A stretch of 64,000 nt of DNA from NCBI GenBank assembly GCA_949358305.1, contig OX442317.1:8436186-8500185 (forward strand). The letters run 5' to 3'. The position numbers and the translations under genes are program-made. The notes under the pieces were generated by a model. The model was not told the DNA's origin, made no database searches, and saw nothing but the letters and a program-made list of their open reading frames with translations. This DNA is from Strigamia acuminata (lineage: Eukaryota > Arthropoda > Chilopoda > Geophilomorpha > Linotaeniidae). This document shows, in pieces, positions 1-11,900 of this stretch. Within the stretch, counting starts at the first letter, position 1. Each line of letters starts with the position of its first letter.

Positions 1-32
1 GTTATTACCTTCGGTTTGTGTAATTTTTGCAG

Positions 33-1535
33 GAACAGTGATTGACTGTGGTGTTTTTGCGCCAACTAAGACATTCAAGAAGATCTTTGAATCGGAAGGT
101 GTATCCTTAACCGACGCGGAAGCTCGTGGACCAATGGGCCTTGACAAACGCGTGAGTTGTGTATAGGAATTTGCCAATTGCCAAAGCAGGTATATTGATT
201 CCTCCGTGTGATTAGACGCACATTGAAAGAATACTGCAAGATCAGAATGTTAAAGAGCGGTGGTTCGAAACGCACGGTGAATTTCACACCAACGACGACA
301 TTGATCGAATGTACGACAGTTTCGTCCCAACTCATAAATCTGTATTGCCAGAAAATTCAAAAATAATCGATGGTATTCACCAAAATACACACTAGCTGCA
401 TTCAAAAATTAAAATAACAATTTTAGTTTAAGTGTGTTTTAAGTTTTAACATGGGTTTAAACAGGAAATGATGTCATTTTTGGTTTAAAATTGAAGTAAA
501 ACACAAAATATTTTAGTTTTTGAATGCAGCTACTGAAAAGCAATTAGAATGTTAGGACGACTCGTTTCAGGGGTACCCGCCACCGTACGCAGTCTGGTTA
601 ATCACTACAAGCTGAAAATAGGATCGACAACCGGCTACCCTACACCGATCCTCAAGGAACTACTGGATGCAGCTTCCACTCAGGGTTTTGTGCCCGATTC
701 GTCCGTGGCAGCCGATGAGGTCCCACGTGCAAGACCCTGTCCTCATATGATTTGGTTGACGGCTATACGCTTGGATGTTCATCCGATTCAAGCAATCATC
801 AAAGTCGATGACACGGTCGATGGGATTCGAGAAGGCTTGGCTGCTGGCTGCTGGACCGTGGGAGTTGCGAAAACGGCAAGTCGGGAAAGACCGATGCCTT
901 GTTCACACTTGAACCACTTTTAGAAACTCTTGCGTTCACACTTGTTCTAGTTTTCCACAACTCGGGACTAAATGGCCACTTCGAAGTGTCGCAACTCTAA
1001 AACACGACCCAAAGAATCATCCGTTCTAAGTGCGAACGGTCTGAAACAAACATTGTGTAAATTAGACTTTCCAAAAGTCATAACTTCTACAAAAGTGGTT
1101 TAAGTGTGAACTAGGCATACATTAGTAATAAGTTCGACAATTTCGACTATCAAAATCGACGTTGTCAGAGGTTCGGATAAGTTCGTTGATGAAAATGCTG
1201 CTGCAGCTTGGCATTCACTCTTTGAGTGTCAAATTCATAAATATATACATTGTGCCTGACACTGAGGGTCTGTGCAAACTGCAAAGGCAAAAATACTGAC
1301 AAGTGAAAGAATTAATCGTTGATTTTTTTCTTGTTGTTTACTGCAGGGAAATTATATGGCTGCAACAGAGATAGAACTTCATGCAATGACAGTGAAAGAA
1401 TATGAACAGAGACTACAGAAAGCTTATGATATTTTAGCTGAATCCGGTGCCCATTATCTGATTGACAGCGTAGTCGATTTACCAATTATTATTGATGATA
1501 TTAATACAAGATTAAGTCGAGGTGAAACCCCATAA
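33..1535 (+). CDS. phnX: Phosphonoacetaldehyde hydrolase, 3' part (5' end off window)
   Basis: HAD-superfamily enzyme that cleaves the C-P bond of phosphonoacetaldehyde to acetaldehyde and phosphate. Exons read as 33-151, 216-372, 556-875 and 1347-1535, with consistent phases. Visible motifs are [11 protein letters not shown] (the second half of the catalytic Asp motif; the nucleophile Asp lies in the missing exon), [10 protein letters not shown] (its Lys aligns with the Schiff-base Lys of bacterial PhnX), GSTTGY (HAD motif II) and [13 protein letters not shown] with [12 protein letters not shown] (motif III region). The tail ends in RLSRGETP. The third intron has a GC donor (gcaagt at 876) and is about 470 bases long. 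The introns show a resident eukaryotic gene, not bacterial contamination. The identity is strong; the true N-terminus is not visible. Confidence 0.88.
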
Positions 1536-1961
1536 GGACTGATAATAATGTATTTTTAAATGATTATATTATATATGGGATCTAAACATTGGAGATGAGA
1601 TTGAAATCGATTTGATTGATTATTATCACAACTTGTTTATCGGTTTGATATGTTATTTTACCAATATTAATATGTATTTTTTTTAAATAGTTTAAATAAA
1701 GTCAATTTTATTCTCATTTTCACTTGAAAAATATATATACGTAAGAAAAATAAAATTTTGGATTATTAGTTTGTCATATTTGGATACGGTATCGGTCTTC
1801 CTCTAGTCACCCGTGTTTTGTTTTCTTGCCGTTAGCGCCGTTAGTCACTTCGCCTTTTGATGAAACCAAAAATAAAAGCAGACCGAACCTCGTGGTACAA
1901 AAAGTTGTGCTTTTCAATTTTTGGGCAAATAATTATTAATTATTTGTTTTAAATACCCAAA
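1536..1961. other. Intergenic, phnX to CTU1
   Basis: AT-rich spacer. An AATAAA at about 1694 fits the polyadenylation signal of the upstream gene. The last 150 bases before the CTU1 ATG are less AT-rich and probably hold its promoter and 5' leader; no TATA box was recognised. Confidence 0.5.
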
Positions 1962-3934
1962 ATGGCACCTACGTGTTGTATCTGCCAGAACCGGGCCGTC
2001 CTGAAAAGACCAAAAACGGTAAGAGACACAACTTAAATGTTAAAAAGTTGATAAATTCACACGTTTCGTGTTTGATTTTCATCTTTAGAGTGCGGCATTA
2101 TGCAAAGAATGCTTTTATCAGGCATTCGAAGAGGAAATCCATCACACCATCGTGTCGGCCAAATTGTTCAAACCGAATGACTTCGTTGCGATCGCTGCAT
2201 CAGGTGGCAAAGGTAAATGAAAATAAATTGAAAATAAATACAAACAGAAATTAAAATAATTATTTTTCAGATTCGACTGTATTGGCACACATTATGAAGC
2301 TTTTGAACGAAAGATATAATTACGGATTACGATTAGTCTTACTTTCCATCGATGAAGGCATCACGGGATACCGGGACGATTCGTTAGAGGTCTGTCACTA
2401 ATGTGGAAAAAGAAATTATGGAAGCGCCGTGTCTATTTTTCTTTAATTTTTACTTAATTTCATTCGAAAAATACGAAAGTTTTTCTTATTTTGGTATTTT
2501 TAAATGAAAATTATTGGTAAATTTAGTGTGGAATGTGATTTTTGTAATTTATTTTTTTATTTTTACTTAATTTTATATGAAATTGCGAATTTTTTAAATA
2601 TTTTGGTATTTTGAAATGAAATTTATCGGGGAATGTGATTTTTGTTGAATTTTCGTTTCTTTCTATTATTATCAGTAGTTTTATAAATATTTCTCTCTTT
2701 TTTTGAATAGACGGTGAAGAGGAATAAAGATCAGTACGATATTCCGCTTAAAATTTTGTCCTACGAGGTATGTATGAGAATTTATTTTAGTTTTTATCAA
2801 AATAATGTTTAATATTATTTATTTTAATTTTTTTTAGGAATTATACGGTTGGACAATGGATAGAGTCGTGAAAGAAATTGGACGCAAAAACAACTGTACG
2901 AAATTTGATTAGATTTTTATCATATTTGCTCGAATTTTCATTTTCAACATTTAAATCCAGGCACATTTTGCGGAGTTTTTCGGCGACAAGCATTAGACCG
3001 AGGCGCCATTTTGTTGGGAGTTGATAAAATCGTAACGGGTGATTTGATTTACACCATTCAACAAAATTAAGAATTTATTTTTAAAAAAAAACATTTCTCA
3101 CGATATTTCAGGTCACAATGCAGATGATATCGCCGAGACCGTGATCATGAATGGTATTTTTCCACACATTACCTTAAAACACTTCGATTAAAACGTAAAA
3201 TTATTCTTTTAAACAGTTTTACGCGGCGATATATCACGGCTAAAACGATGCACAGAAATAGTGACGGTAATCTTCGACAATAACTTAAATTTTAACGCGA
3301 CTTAACCACTCTTTAAATTAATTTAGGGTCGAGATGGACACCTACCAAGGAGTAAACCGTTTAAATACACCTACGAAAAGGAGATAGTAATGTAAATTAT
3401 CAATTATTACACAAATCATTGTTTTAATTTTGTTTTAATCCAGGTACGCGTACTTCAAGAAGCTAGATTACTTTTCCACGGAATGTGTTTACGCGCCGAA
3501 TGCGTACAGAGGTCACGCCCGGTCATTTTTAAAGGATTTGGAAGTTATTCGTCCAACCGCCATCATCGGTCAGCAAATATAAATTTTATTGGTTTCAAAT
3601 TTCAATTTATTAATTTTTTTTTCTAAAGATATTATTCATTCTGGTGAAAGCCTACTGTTTAAAGACAACATCAAGACGTCGGTTCAACGCAAATGTTTAC
3701 GTTGCGGGTTCATTTCGAGTCAAGAATTGTGCCAAGCGTGTCATCTCGTAACCAGTCTCGACCAAGGCAGACCTAAGTAATTTTTATTTATATATTTATC
3801 TATATAAATTATAAATTTTATAAATTTATATATTTTTTTTTAGATTGGCTTTGGGTAAAGCGAAACCCAAATACGAAATTGGCGTCAAAGGAGCGTTATT
3901 AAATAATGAAAATAAATTAAATGTCGAATTTTGA
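1962..3934 (+). CDS. Ctu1: Cytoplasmic tRNA 2-thiolation protein 1
   Basis: CTU1/Ncs6 works with CTU2 to thiolate U34 of Lys, Glu and Gln tRNAs in the cytosol, taking sulfur from URM1. I assemble twelve exons: 1962-2018, 2089-2212, 2271-2389, 2711-2767, 2838-2895, 2961-3038, 3112-3153, 3217-3266, 3327-3391, 3444-3568, 3629-3776 and 3844-3934. They give 337 residues, close to the usual family length. The protein begins [10 protein letters not shown] (first zinc cysteines) and carries the PP-loop ASGGKDS, NNCTFCG with catalytic cysteines, [10 protein letters not shown], the typical KLDYFSTEC block and a C-terminal [16 protein letters not shown] zinc site. All junction phases agree. AATAAA follows the stop. 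Identity is very secure. It is a single-copy housekeeping gene and its neighbours are not functionally related. Confidence 0.96.
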
Positions 3935-4119
3935 TGACTAAATAAAAATATAAAAATACAAATAAAAATCTTTAAAATACGTTTTAAACCATTTTATTTT
4001 GCTTTTTTTCTCCCACAGTTCAAGTGAACATTTTCAATGAAATCAATTTTACAAAAACCAGCGAAAAAAGAGAGATTAATTCAATTCAAAACGGGACGTT
4101 TTCTAATCGGAAGACATTT

Positions 4120-4640
4120 TTACAATTTCGCTGGACCCGGCTGCGGACGTGGACTGACCGTCCCGCACTTGATCGCCTTGGTGCTCCATTTCGATCGCTC
4201 TCGCACAAAACGGCACGACCGGTCGCCGAACTGCGGCTGCCTTGGGTCGAACCAAGTTCGCCGATTTGTTGATGCGTTTGGCATCTCGACTTGCATCGCT
4301 ACAAGACGCAGGCGTGGGCTGAAAACGTGAAAAAAGCTTCAAAAAATTAATAAAACTGTCTCGATTTTCTAACAAAAATTGTTTTTACCGTTGCACTCGT
4401 TGCATGTCGTTTGAATCCACCCATTTTTCGATCCAATTCAACTTGAAATCAATAACAAAGGAAAAAAACAATCGTTTCGTTTTTCCCCCGCCCCCCCAAA
4501 CAATTTTTTTTATGGTTTTTACTTTTAGTCAATCTCACTCGTCCATCATCTCCTTTCAAAATTCGAATTGAGAATTGAAACAATTCCGGCCGATCCGCCT
4601 CGCCTTTTCCGATTATTTCAACTGCGCATGACCGCGAGAT
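4120..4640 (-). CDS. Possible small minus-strand gene, 3' exons only
   Basis: I do not recognise this protein. Three minus-strand blocks join in phase: an open block ending at 4539 (ILKGDDGR, donor gtgaga), 4441-4389 (LNWIEKWVDSNDMQRVQR, acceptor ttcaag, donor gtaaaa) and 4318-4120 (acceptor ttttcag, reading ...TWFDPRQPQFGDRS..., stop TAA). The result is about 115 residues with a basic C-terminus. No ATG lies in frame in the first block, which has an upstream stop near 4649, so a first exon is missing or the model is wrong. The 4120-4318 stretch is GC-richer than its flanks and open in more than one frame. It would converge on CTU1 and diverge from the kelch gene about 110 bases away. Confidence 0.35.
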
Positions 4641-4750
4641 CAATTTTCATTGTTTTCTTCAATTTCCAAAGAATTATTGAAGAGAATTCTGATTGTACAG
4701 TAAATAATTTATAAAATCATGGTCTGAAACACCCGAACAAACCTCGCACG

Positions 4751-7700
4751 ATGGAGAATTTCCGAAAAGTAAACCAAAACCATAAAATTATAAAAATGTA
4801 AAAAACGAAAAATTTACATTTTTCAGGTTTTCGATCGTCCAAACATCTGCGCCAGCGAGAGCAGACGATCGCTCGTTCCGGTCGAGACGACCACATCGAA
4901 TAACGAAGAGACCGACACAAAACAGAAAGAGATGAATGCGACTTTCCGAATGTTACTCAACAAACACCGAAAGAAAAACCAATTCACCGACCTGACCATC
5001 GTGTGCGGCAACCACGTATTCCCCGTACACAAAGTAGTTTTATCGAGCGGAAGCACATATTTCCAGGACTTGTTTCTCATGGAGAAAGAGGAAGAGCCGA
5101 CCGACACTGTTGCATTGCAGGGAATCGACCACCAAGTCATGGACGTTCTCCTCGATTTCATTTATTCCGGCAATCTCTCCTTAATAGATTTACCTTTCGA
5201 GAAGGTTTTTCCGTTACAAAAAAAATGGCCGAACCTCTTAATTTATTTATTTCCGTCTAGGTGAGTTCCGTATTCAGCAGTTCCATCAAATTGGGCGTTT
5301 TTGGTGTCCAGGAGTTATTTGTCGAGTCGATGGCGGACATTTTGAATCGACTCACATTCCGACCGATGCTGCAACTGGCGGACAAAATGGGGAACCGGAA
5401 ACTGGTCGACATGGTGTTTGAATTCATGTAAACGCGATTCGTGTCGATTTCTGGACGAGTTTTTAATTTAATTTTAATTTTGTTCGACAGTTTGAGCAAT
5501 CTTTCGCCACTGATCAGCGCCGACGAGTTGCAGGAGTTGTGTCGGGAGCATTTCCTGGCCATAATGGACGTGGCCATCGACCGGCAGTGTCCGTCGGAGA
5601 TGATTTTGCAGGCGGTGTTGTCGTGGGTTAAGGTGTGTCCGGTCGAACGACGAGACGCGGTGCGCTCGCTGTTGGCGAACGTTCGTTTGGACGATGTGTC
5701 GGAAGTGTTTGCGAGGTTTCTGTTGGAGGACGAGGATCTTCTGAAGGAATATCCGCGACTGAAGGAGAGATTACAAGAAATTGCGAGTGCGTCCAACAAA
5801 GTGGTGCACGCAGGTTTTAAAACTGGTATATTTTTCAAGCAGGAGAAATTGTGGTGCAATTTCTAGATTTACTCGCGGAATAGAATAAGGTTGTGTTTTT
5901 TTGTTGGTTTTTATTGTTTGTGTGGATGGAATTGATACTAAAAACAGCCGTAAATTGTCATCGGTAACTGCTGAAGCAGAAAGCACAAGCAGAGAAGGTT
6001 TTTTCAAGTGATGATGTGGCTGGTTTTGGTTTTTTCAAAAATATTTAAAATAGCCGAATTTGGAATGCATGGAGGTGAAGCACCGATATCACCAGAATAC
6101 GTTTAGGTGAAAAAGGAAGAATTTTAGATTTTACTTGCCGTTTAGTCGTATAAAGCACTTACTAGCTGAAAAAATTGCATCCTCATGCAAAACAATGCAT
6201 TTTTCTGTGAAATAATGAATTTTCAGACAAGAAAAATTGAATTTTCAAACAAAAAATGCATTTTCAGACCAAAAAATTGCATTTTCAGACCAAAAAATTG
6301 CATTTTCAGACCAAAAAATTGCATTTTCAGACAAATAAAATGCATTTTCAGACAAAAAAATGCATTTTCAGACAAAAAAAATGCATTTTCAGAACAAAAA
6401 TTGCATCTTCAAACCAAAAAATTGCATTTTCAGACAAATAAAATGCATTTTCAGACAAAAAAAATGCATTTTCAGAACAAAAATTGCATCTTCATGCAAA
6501 ACAATGCATTTTCCTGTGAAATAATGAATTTTCAGACAAGAAAAATTGAATTTCAGACAAGAAAAATTGAATTTTCAAACAAAAAATGCAGTTTCAGACC
6601 AAAAAATTGCATTTTCAAAACAAAAAATTGCATTTTCAGACCAAAAAATGCATTCACAGACAAATAAAATGCATTCACAGACAAATAAAATGCATTTTCA
6701 GACAAAAAAAATGCATTTGACACGTGTACTGTGTACCAGAGGGCCCTCATTTGCCCCCTTCGCCCCTCCCTCTTAATCCGCTTTAACAAAAAACAGAAAA
6801 ACAAGGCCCAGTAATTGTCATTTCTCCTTTTTCTCGTTAGGATCAGTGACAATCCGCCAACGCGACCGCGGCGAGCCCATCAGCTTCGCCCAAGTGGACT
6901 CATCAACCGAACTCAAACAGCACGGTGGCAAACCACAAAACCAAACCATCTCCCTCGTCCGCACAGCCCTCGTCGCCGAACTCTCTCCCCGCTGCCTCGC
7001 CACCACGCGCCTCCAGACCCACGACCGGCCCTGCCTCGCCGTCGTCGGGCGCGACGAAGCCAACCGAGCCTCCATCATGTTCTACTCGATCCGCTCGGAC
7101 GAATGGAGCCCCATCGAGGACATGGGCCTCTCCCTCGAGTACAAACAAGGCCTGGCCTTCTGCGACGACCTCGTCTTCTTCATCGGCGGCGAAGACATGC
7201 ACGGCAACAAACTCACCCTCTGCTACGTCAGGGACTTACTCACCAAAGAAACGAAGCAATTGGCCGACCTCAGGATCCCACGCTCGGGGCCCAAGGTCCT
7301 CTGTTGGCGGGGGGCCATCCACGCGGTCGGCGGCGTCGGTCGCTACGGCAACTCGCTGTCGCACGTGGAGCGGCTGGACTCGCTGCGCTCGAGCGTCTGG
7401 CGCAACGTGCAGCCGCTGCGCGAGAAACGCGACGACACGGCCGTGGTCGTCGAGCTGGAGTCGCGGTTCTACGTGCTCGGGGGTGGAACGCACAAGTGCG
7501 AGTTTTTTCAGCCGGCTTCGCGCACCTGGCACGAGCTGCCGCCGCTGCCGATCGAGTTCGGGCAGCTGCAGCCGCTCACGGCGGCCGTGATGGGGCATTT
7601 GTACGCGTTTAATTACTATAAGCCGCAGAGATTGTACCAGTTGACGGATTCGAACACGGAGTGGAAAGTGATACCGGCCAGGGGGGTCGCGCCCGAGTGG

Positions 7701-7862
7701 GTAACGCACGCGACGGGGTGGCGGTCCAAGATATTCACGCTGGATAAGTCGTTGAAGTTTTACATTTACGATGTGAGGGAAAACACGTGGACGAGTGGGA
7801 CGAGGGTGCCGAGAATAATGCCGCATCCGTCGCTGTTGGAGACGGTGGACATTGAATCTTGA
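4751..7862 (+). CDS. BTB-BACK-kelch protein (KLHL-like)
   Basis: Likely substrate adaptor of a Cullin-3 ubiquitin ligase. Exons are 4751-4768, 4827-5204, 5261-5427, 5491-5813 and 6841-7862, giving 635 residues with consistent phases. The start is the ATG of a six-codon first exon (MENFRK). The BTB domain is at about residues 40-150 (NQFTDLTIVCGNHVFPVHKV, then VLLDFIYSGNLSL), followed by a BACK domain (LVDMVFEFILSNL, MILQAVLSWVKVCPVERRDA). The C-terminal half holds kelch-type blades with diverged repeats (FFIGGEDMHG, IHAVGGVGRYGN, FYVLGGGTHKCEFF). The last exon is strikingly GC-rich against AT-rich flanks. Intron 4 (about 1 kb) carries a 21-base minisatellite. The family call is firm; the exact ortholog is not assignable. 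Confidence 0.9.
6175..6720. repeat. 21-base minisatellite in kelch intron 4
   Basis: About 25 tandem copies of a roughly 21-base unit, TGCATTTTCAGACCAAAAAAT and variants. A longer block starting ATGCAAAACAATGCA is repeated at about 6185 and 6489, showing a higher-order duplication. Long ORFs through the array come from the period being a multiple of three and are not genes. Confidence 0.92.
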
Positions 7863-7999
7863 TGGGAAGAATGCGGGTTGAGTTTGTGGTGAATGTTTGT
7901 AATCGTGAAATGATTAAAGTTTGGTTTTTTAAAAATGTTGTCCCGGCACAGCTTGAGTTTTATTTGGAGTTTTTGGATATTTAAAGATGTGTGTGGTAT

Positions 8000-8370
8000 T
8001 TTGGGGGTTAATCTCACCGCCATAGCAGACGTCCTCCGTAATGCTGATCATCCTGCTCATACCATTACGGAATTCTACCACTCAGACGTGGATACCCGGA
8101 CGTCTCGCCGCCATAAGTTCGAGATCACGGTGGAGCAAACGACCTACCTACGCAAGACATTCCCACATAGATGCACGTCACTCTGGAATGATCTTCCCAT
8201 CGACCTCCGCATTACGGTCTTTGACTGTGCTGCCTCGAAGTGTCGTTTCCACTGCCGCCACCTTCATAAGCGTATAGGCAAACACCTATTAGACCAACAA
8301 GCTCTTTCATAATTACCTGTATCTTACTCCACTGGAGTGTCTCTTAAATAAATAAATAAATAAATAAATT
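8000..8370 (+). mobile_element. 3' tail of a CR1/L2-type non-LTR retrotransposon
   Basis: The reading frame contains RTSRRHKFEITVEQTTYLRK followed by SLWNDLPIDLR and a short Cys/His-containing end, the pattern found at the extreme C-terminus of CR1/Jockey/L2-type reverse transcriptase proteins. The stop at 8310 is followed by a short tail and an AAAT microsatellite (8344-8369), as at the 3' end of such elements. The rest of the element is absent, which is normal 5' truncation. It sits about 140 bases past the kelch stop codon. The family call comes from motif memory. Confidence 0.72.
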
Positions 8371-8960
8371 TTGGTATGTCACCAACTTCAAGATTTCACT
8401 TCATCACTTCTCTTTGCTTCATTGAGAACATGAGAAGCAAATTTTTTCGTGTGAATTTTTGGGCGCGACGACCATTTCGCGTGCTAAATTTCGCACCGAT
8501 GTAAACGAGCCTTTAGACTTGCATTTTTTGTTTTAGTTGTCTTGTTTAGTCCTAAAATGGAATTTCTGGACTAAATTTTATTCATTTAACTACACAAACT
8601 GACTGATGTTTGCGCGTGATGACTAGATCTAAAAATTCTACGCTCCAATTTTGCGGTTTGAAATAATAAAATAATTATGTTAAATATGGGGATATAGTCA
8701 TTTACAAAGTAAAAATTATGCCAAATATATAGATTTATATTATATTAATATTATATAACAATATGTTCTTTTAAAAAAATCAACAATTTGAAATGTTGCA
8801 TTTATAAAAATCTTATTTCATGAAAAATTAATATTTCCTCTCATATAAATCGACAATTGCACTTTTGGTAAAATAAAAAACAGCAAAAATCCTTTTTTTA
8901 AATTCTCTCAAAAATAGAAATCCAAATGCTCTGAGCGGGCCGTATGTACAAGTTAAAAAT
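8371..8960. other. Spacer and probable 3' UTR of the minus-strand tetraspan gene
   Basis: AT-rich DNA without a convincing ORF. The part nearest 8960 should be the 3' UTR of the minus-strand gene ending at 8961. Nothing else was recognised. Confidence 0.4.
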
Positions 8961-11900
8961 TCATAACGCGACGTCATTCAGATTCGGCAAATTATCGGAA
9001 GCGTCGTCCAAATCACTCTGCTTGCTCCCGGGTCTATTGAGATAATCAAACGGCTCCATCGCAACCTTATGCAGCTGCACATCGGGTCTCATCCGCATAT
9101 CCAAAGCGTCTAACGACGTAGTCCTCCGCCGACCCGCCATTTTCTGAAACCTGGATCGATCCAACGACTGCGTCGAGTAGTCGGGATTCAAATTCACGTA
9201 ACCGAGACTGACCGCTCTGGATGGCGGCGGTCTGGTCAGATAATCGTCTTCGTCCAAATACATTAAAGATCGCGGACGGTAAGTTTGAAGATCGGACGGT
9301 TGTCTTTCGATCGACGCGCTGCTTTTCACCGGAAACGAATACCGCTGTTCCAAGATGGCGGCGTCGAAATGACTGTTGTTGGAGCTGTTCAAGGTGCCCG
9401 TGGTGCGCGCGCTCTGCAAGTACGGCCAGTCGTCTAAGTGCATTCTGTCCGTTGGTAATGAGCCGCCATTGTGCAGTGAGTTTGGATGTGTGACGACGAG
9501 CTGCGATGCAGATGAGAGCGACCTAATGGGACGTGATTGGCGTGAGTCATTGCTCGAGTGGTCAATTGCGTTTACCTTTGCATTCTGTTGTTGCTCAATG
9601 GAGGTAATTGACCATTAGTTGCAGATGGTCTGACGTCGGCGGTGCTGATGAAACCTAAATTCTCGTACGCACCTGTTGGGGTTGTGGTGGACGGAAGGTA
9701 GCCGTTGGAGAACTGGCCTTCTTTTAGTACTGTGTCGGTTATGGCACCTGACTGGAGGAAGAAATTTAATTTAGTTTTGTGATGGGAGGAAATTGTGAAA
9801 TGTTTGTTAATTATCACCAAATGCAATGATTGTAATCTTCGCAGTACTTGTTTGTTGTTTTTCCAGGCGGAGTATTGAGATTGCACCACAATAACTGCAA
9901 CGATCTGGATTTGGAAAGAATAAATTGAGTTAGTCGAGTTTTTCAAATTGATTAGATATAATATAATACTCGAAAAAATAACAAGTGTTGTAAACAAGTC
10001 GAGGAACGGAATTCACACTTTACAGGGGCAGTTTTTAAGTTTGGAATGCAGATTTTGTGTGGGAATATAAAGTTTAATGTGTAAATTGCAACTTTTTGAT
10101 TTAAAAAATGCAGTTTATATAGTCACAAAATGCTGTTTTTAGATGCAAAAATGCTGTTTTTAGATGCAAAAATGCTGTTTTTAGATGCAAAAATGCTGTT
10201 TTTAGATGCAAAAATGCTGTTTTTAGATGCAAAAATGCTGTTTTTAAATGCAAAAATGCTGTTTTTAGATGCAAAAATGCTATTTTTAGATGCAAAAATG
10301 CAGTTTTTACATATAAAATGCAGTTTTTACATATAAAATCCAGTTTTTACATATAAAATCCAGTTTTTACATATAAAATCCAGTTTTTACATATAAAATC
10401 CAGTTTTTACATATAAAATCCAGTTTTTACATATAAAATCCAGTTTTTACATATAAAATCCAGTTTTTACATATAAAATCCAGTTTTTACATATAAAATC
10501 CAGTTTTTACATATAAAATCCAGTTCTTAGATGCAAAAATGCAGTTTGTAGATATAAAATCCAGTTCTTAGATGCAAAAATGCAGTTTTTAGATATAAAA
10601 TCCAGTTTTTAGATGCAAAAATGCAGTTTTTGGGTGCAATTTTTAATGTTTAGATGCAAAAATGCAGTTTTATTTGTAGCTACTTCCTTTTTCAAGTGCC
10701 AAAAGAAAACACTTTCAACTACAAATGTGCATGCTCAAGTGTGGCTAATACAATAAAAGACAAGTGTAAAAAAAAAATATTTAACACGCATAACTGCAGC
10801 TGTGCCTCTGGAACAACTTCACACCTAATTACATCCTTTTTCAAAACACTTTTTTCGAGTCTCCAGCGTGTTAAACTCTACTCACGTCCAATACGGCTCG
10901 GCATACCCAAAATATAAGTTCCGTCAAACCATATTTATGCCGCAACGTCTAAAAAAAAAACCGATTAATCCAATTACAAAAAATTCAATCAACACATCTA
11001 ATTACCCAATGAATAATGCTCATAAATAAAACAATTCCTCCCTCTGGCACGAAGAGAATAACAATAACAAAAAGCCACACCAGGAGACATTTACTCGTTT
11101 GCTGAAAAACAAAAAGCAGATTTAAAAGATTTATTATTTCCACGAGATAAGAATAAATCCACGTAAAGAAACACACGATGACCCGATAAATTTAATTCTA
11201 CAATATAAAGAAAAAGGACGGGGTCATTGAATTGGAAGATGTAAAGAGGCGAAGAAATGATGTGGTTAGGCTTAGGGTCATGTTCGGTCAGTTTAATATC
11301 AACTCACCCCTATCATCCCGGCAATCATTATGACGGAGGTGAAGAAAATGATGAAGTATCCGACGCATAATATGTACGCGGGGATCGGAAGACTGGCTGC
11401 AATTTGGAGAAACAAATTATTATTTTCTCATTAGTTAAAAGGATTAGGTTATTAATATTATATATATTTTTTTTGTTTATTTCTTTTCTTTCGTTCTTTC
11501 GGTCGCTGAATTGCTCAATTAAGCAGAGGTTATTGAACTTCGGTTTGGAATTTAGAACAATTTTTTCCCTTTGTGTTTATTTGGTGCAATTAAAATGGCG
11601 GAGAGGGAAATTAACACAAAGGATTTATTTTTTTGTTGTTTGACAATTTTTCACGCTTGATGTCAACATTATTAGTGTTTTACCGTTTGAGTCAATAATC
11701 CACCACAACTCGACAGCAAAGGCGACTAAATAAATGACCTGAAAGAAAGAGAAAATTAAAATTTGAAAAATAAAATTTGAAAAATAAAAATTTGAAAAAT
11801 AAAAATTTGTAAATAAAAATTTGAAAAATAAAAATTTGAAAAATAAAATTTGAAAAATAAAATGTTGTTTTTAGACAATGGAAGTAATGATACAGTATAC

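Noticed and set aside
4024-4330. Two plus-strand ORFs between CTU1 and the kelch gene
   Set aside because: No domain or splice support; the minus strand has a better exon chain.
6185-6667. 160-codon ORF and overlapping ORFs in the kelch intron array
   Set aside because: Pure minisatellite translation; the 21-base period keeps several frames open by arithmetic.
6175-6720. CRISPR-like appearance of regular repeats
   Set aside because: No unique spacers between units; this is a eukaryotic minisatellite. The same holds for 10120-10665, 35075-35315 and 49440-49735.
6815-7826. Long ORFs in other frames across the GC-rich kelch exon
   Set aside because: Arg/Pro- or Ser/Thr-rich shadow frames; the kelch frame has the conserved blades and correct splice phase.
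10101-10336. ORFs on both strands in the tetraspan intron
   Set aside because: Repeat artefact (LHLKTAF / LFLDAKM repeats) from a 21-base tandem unit.
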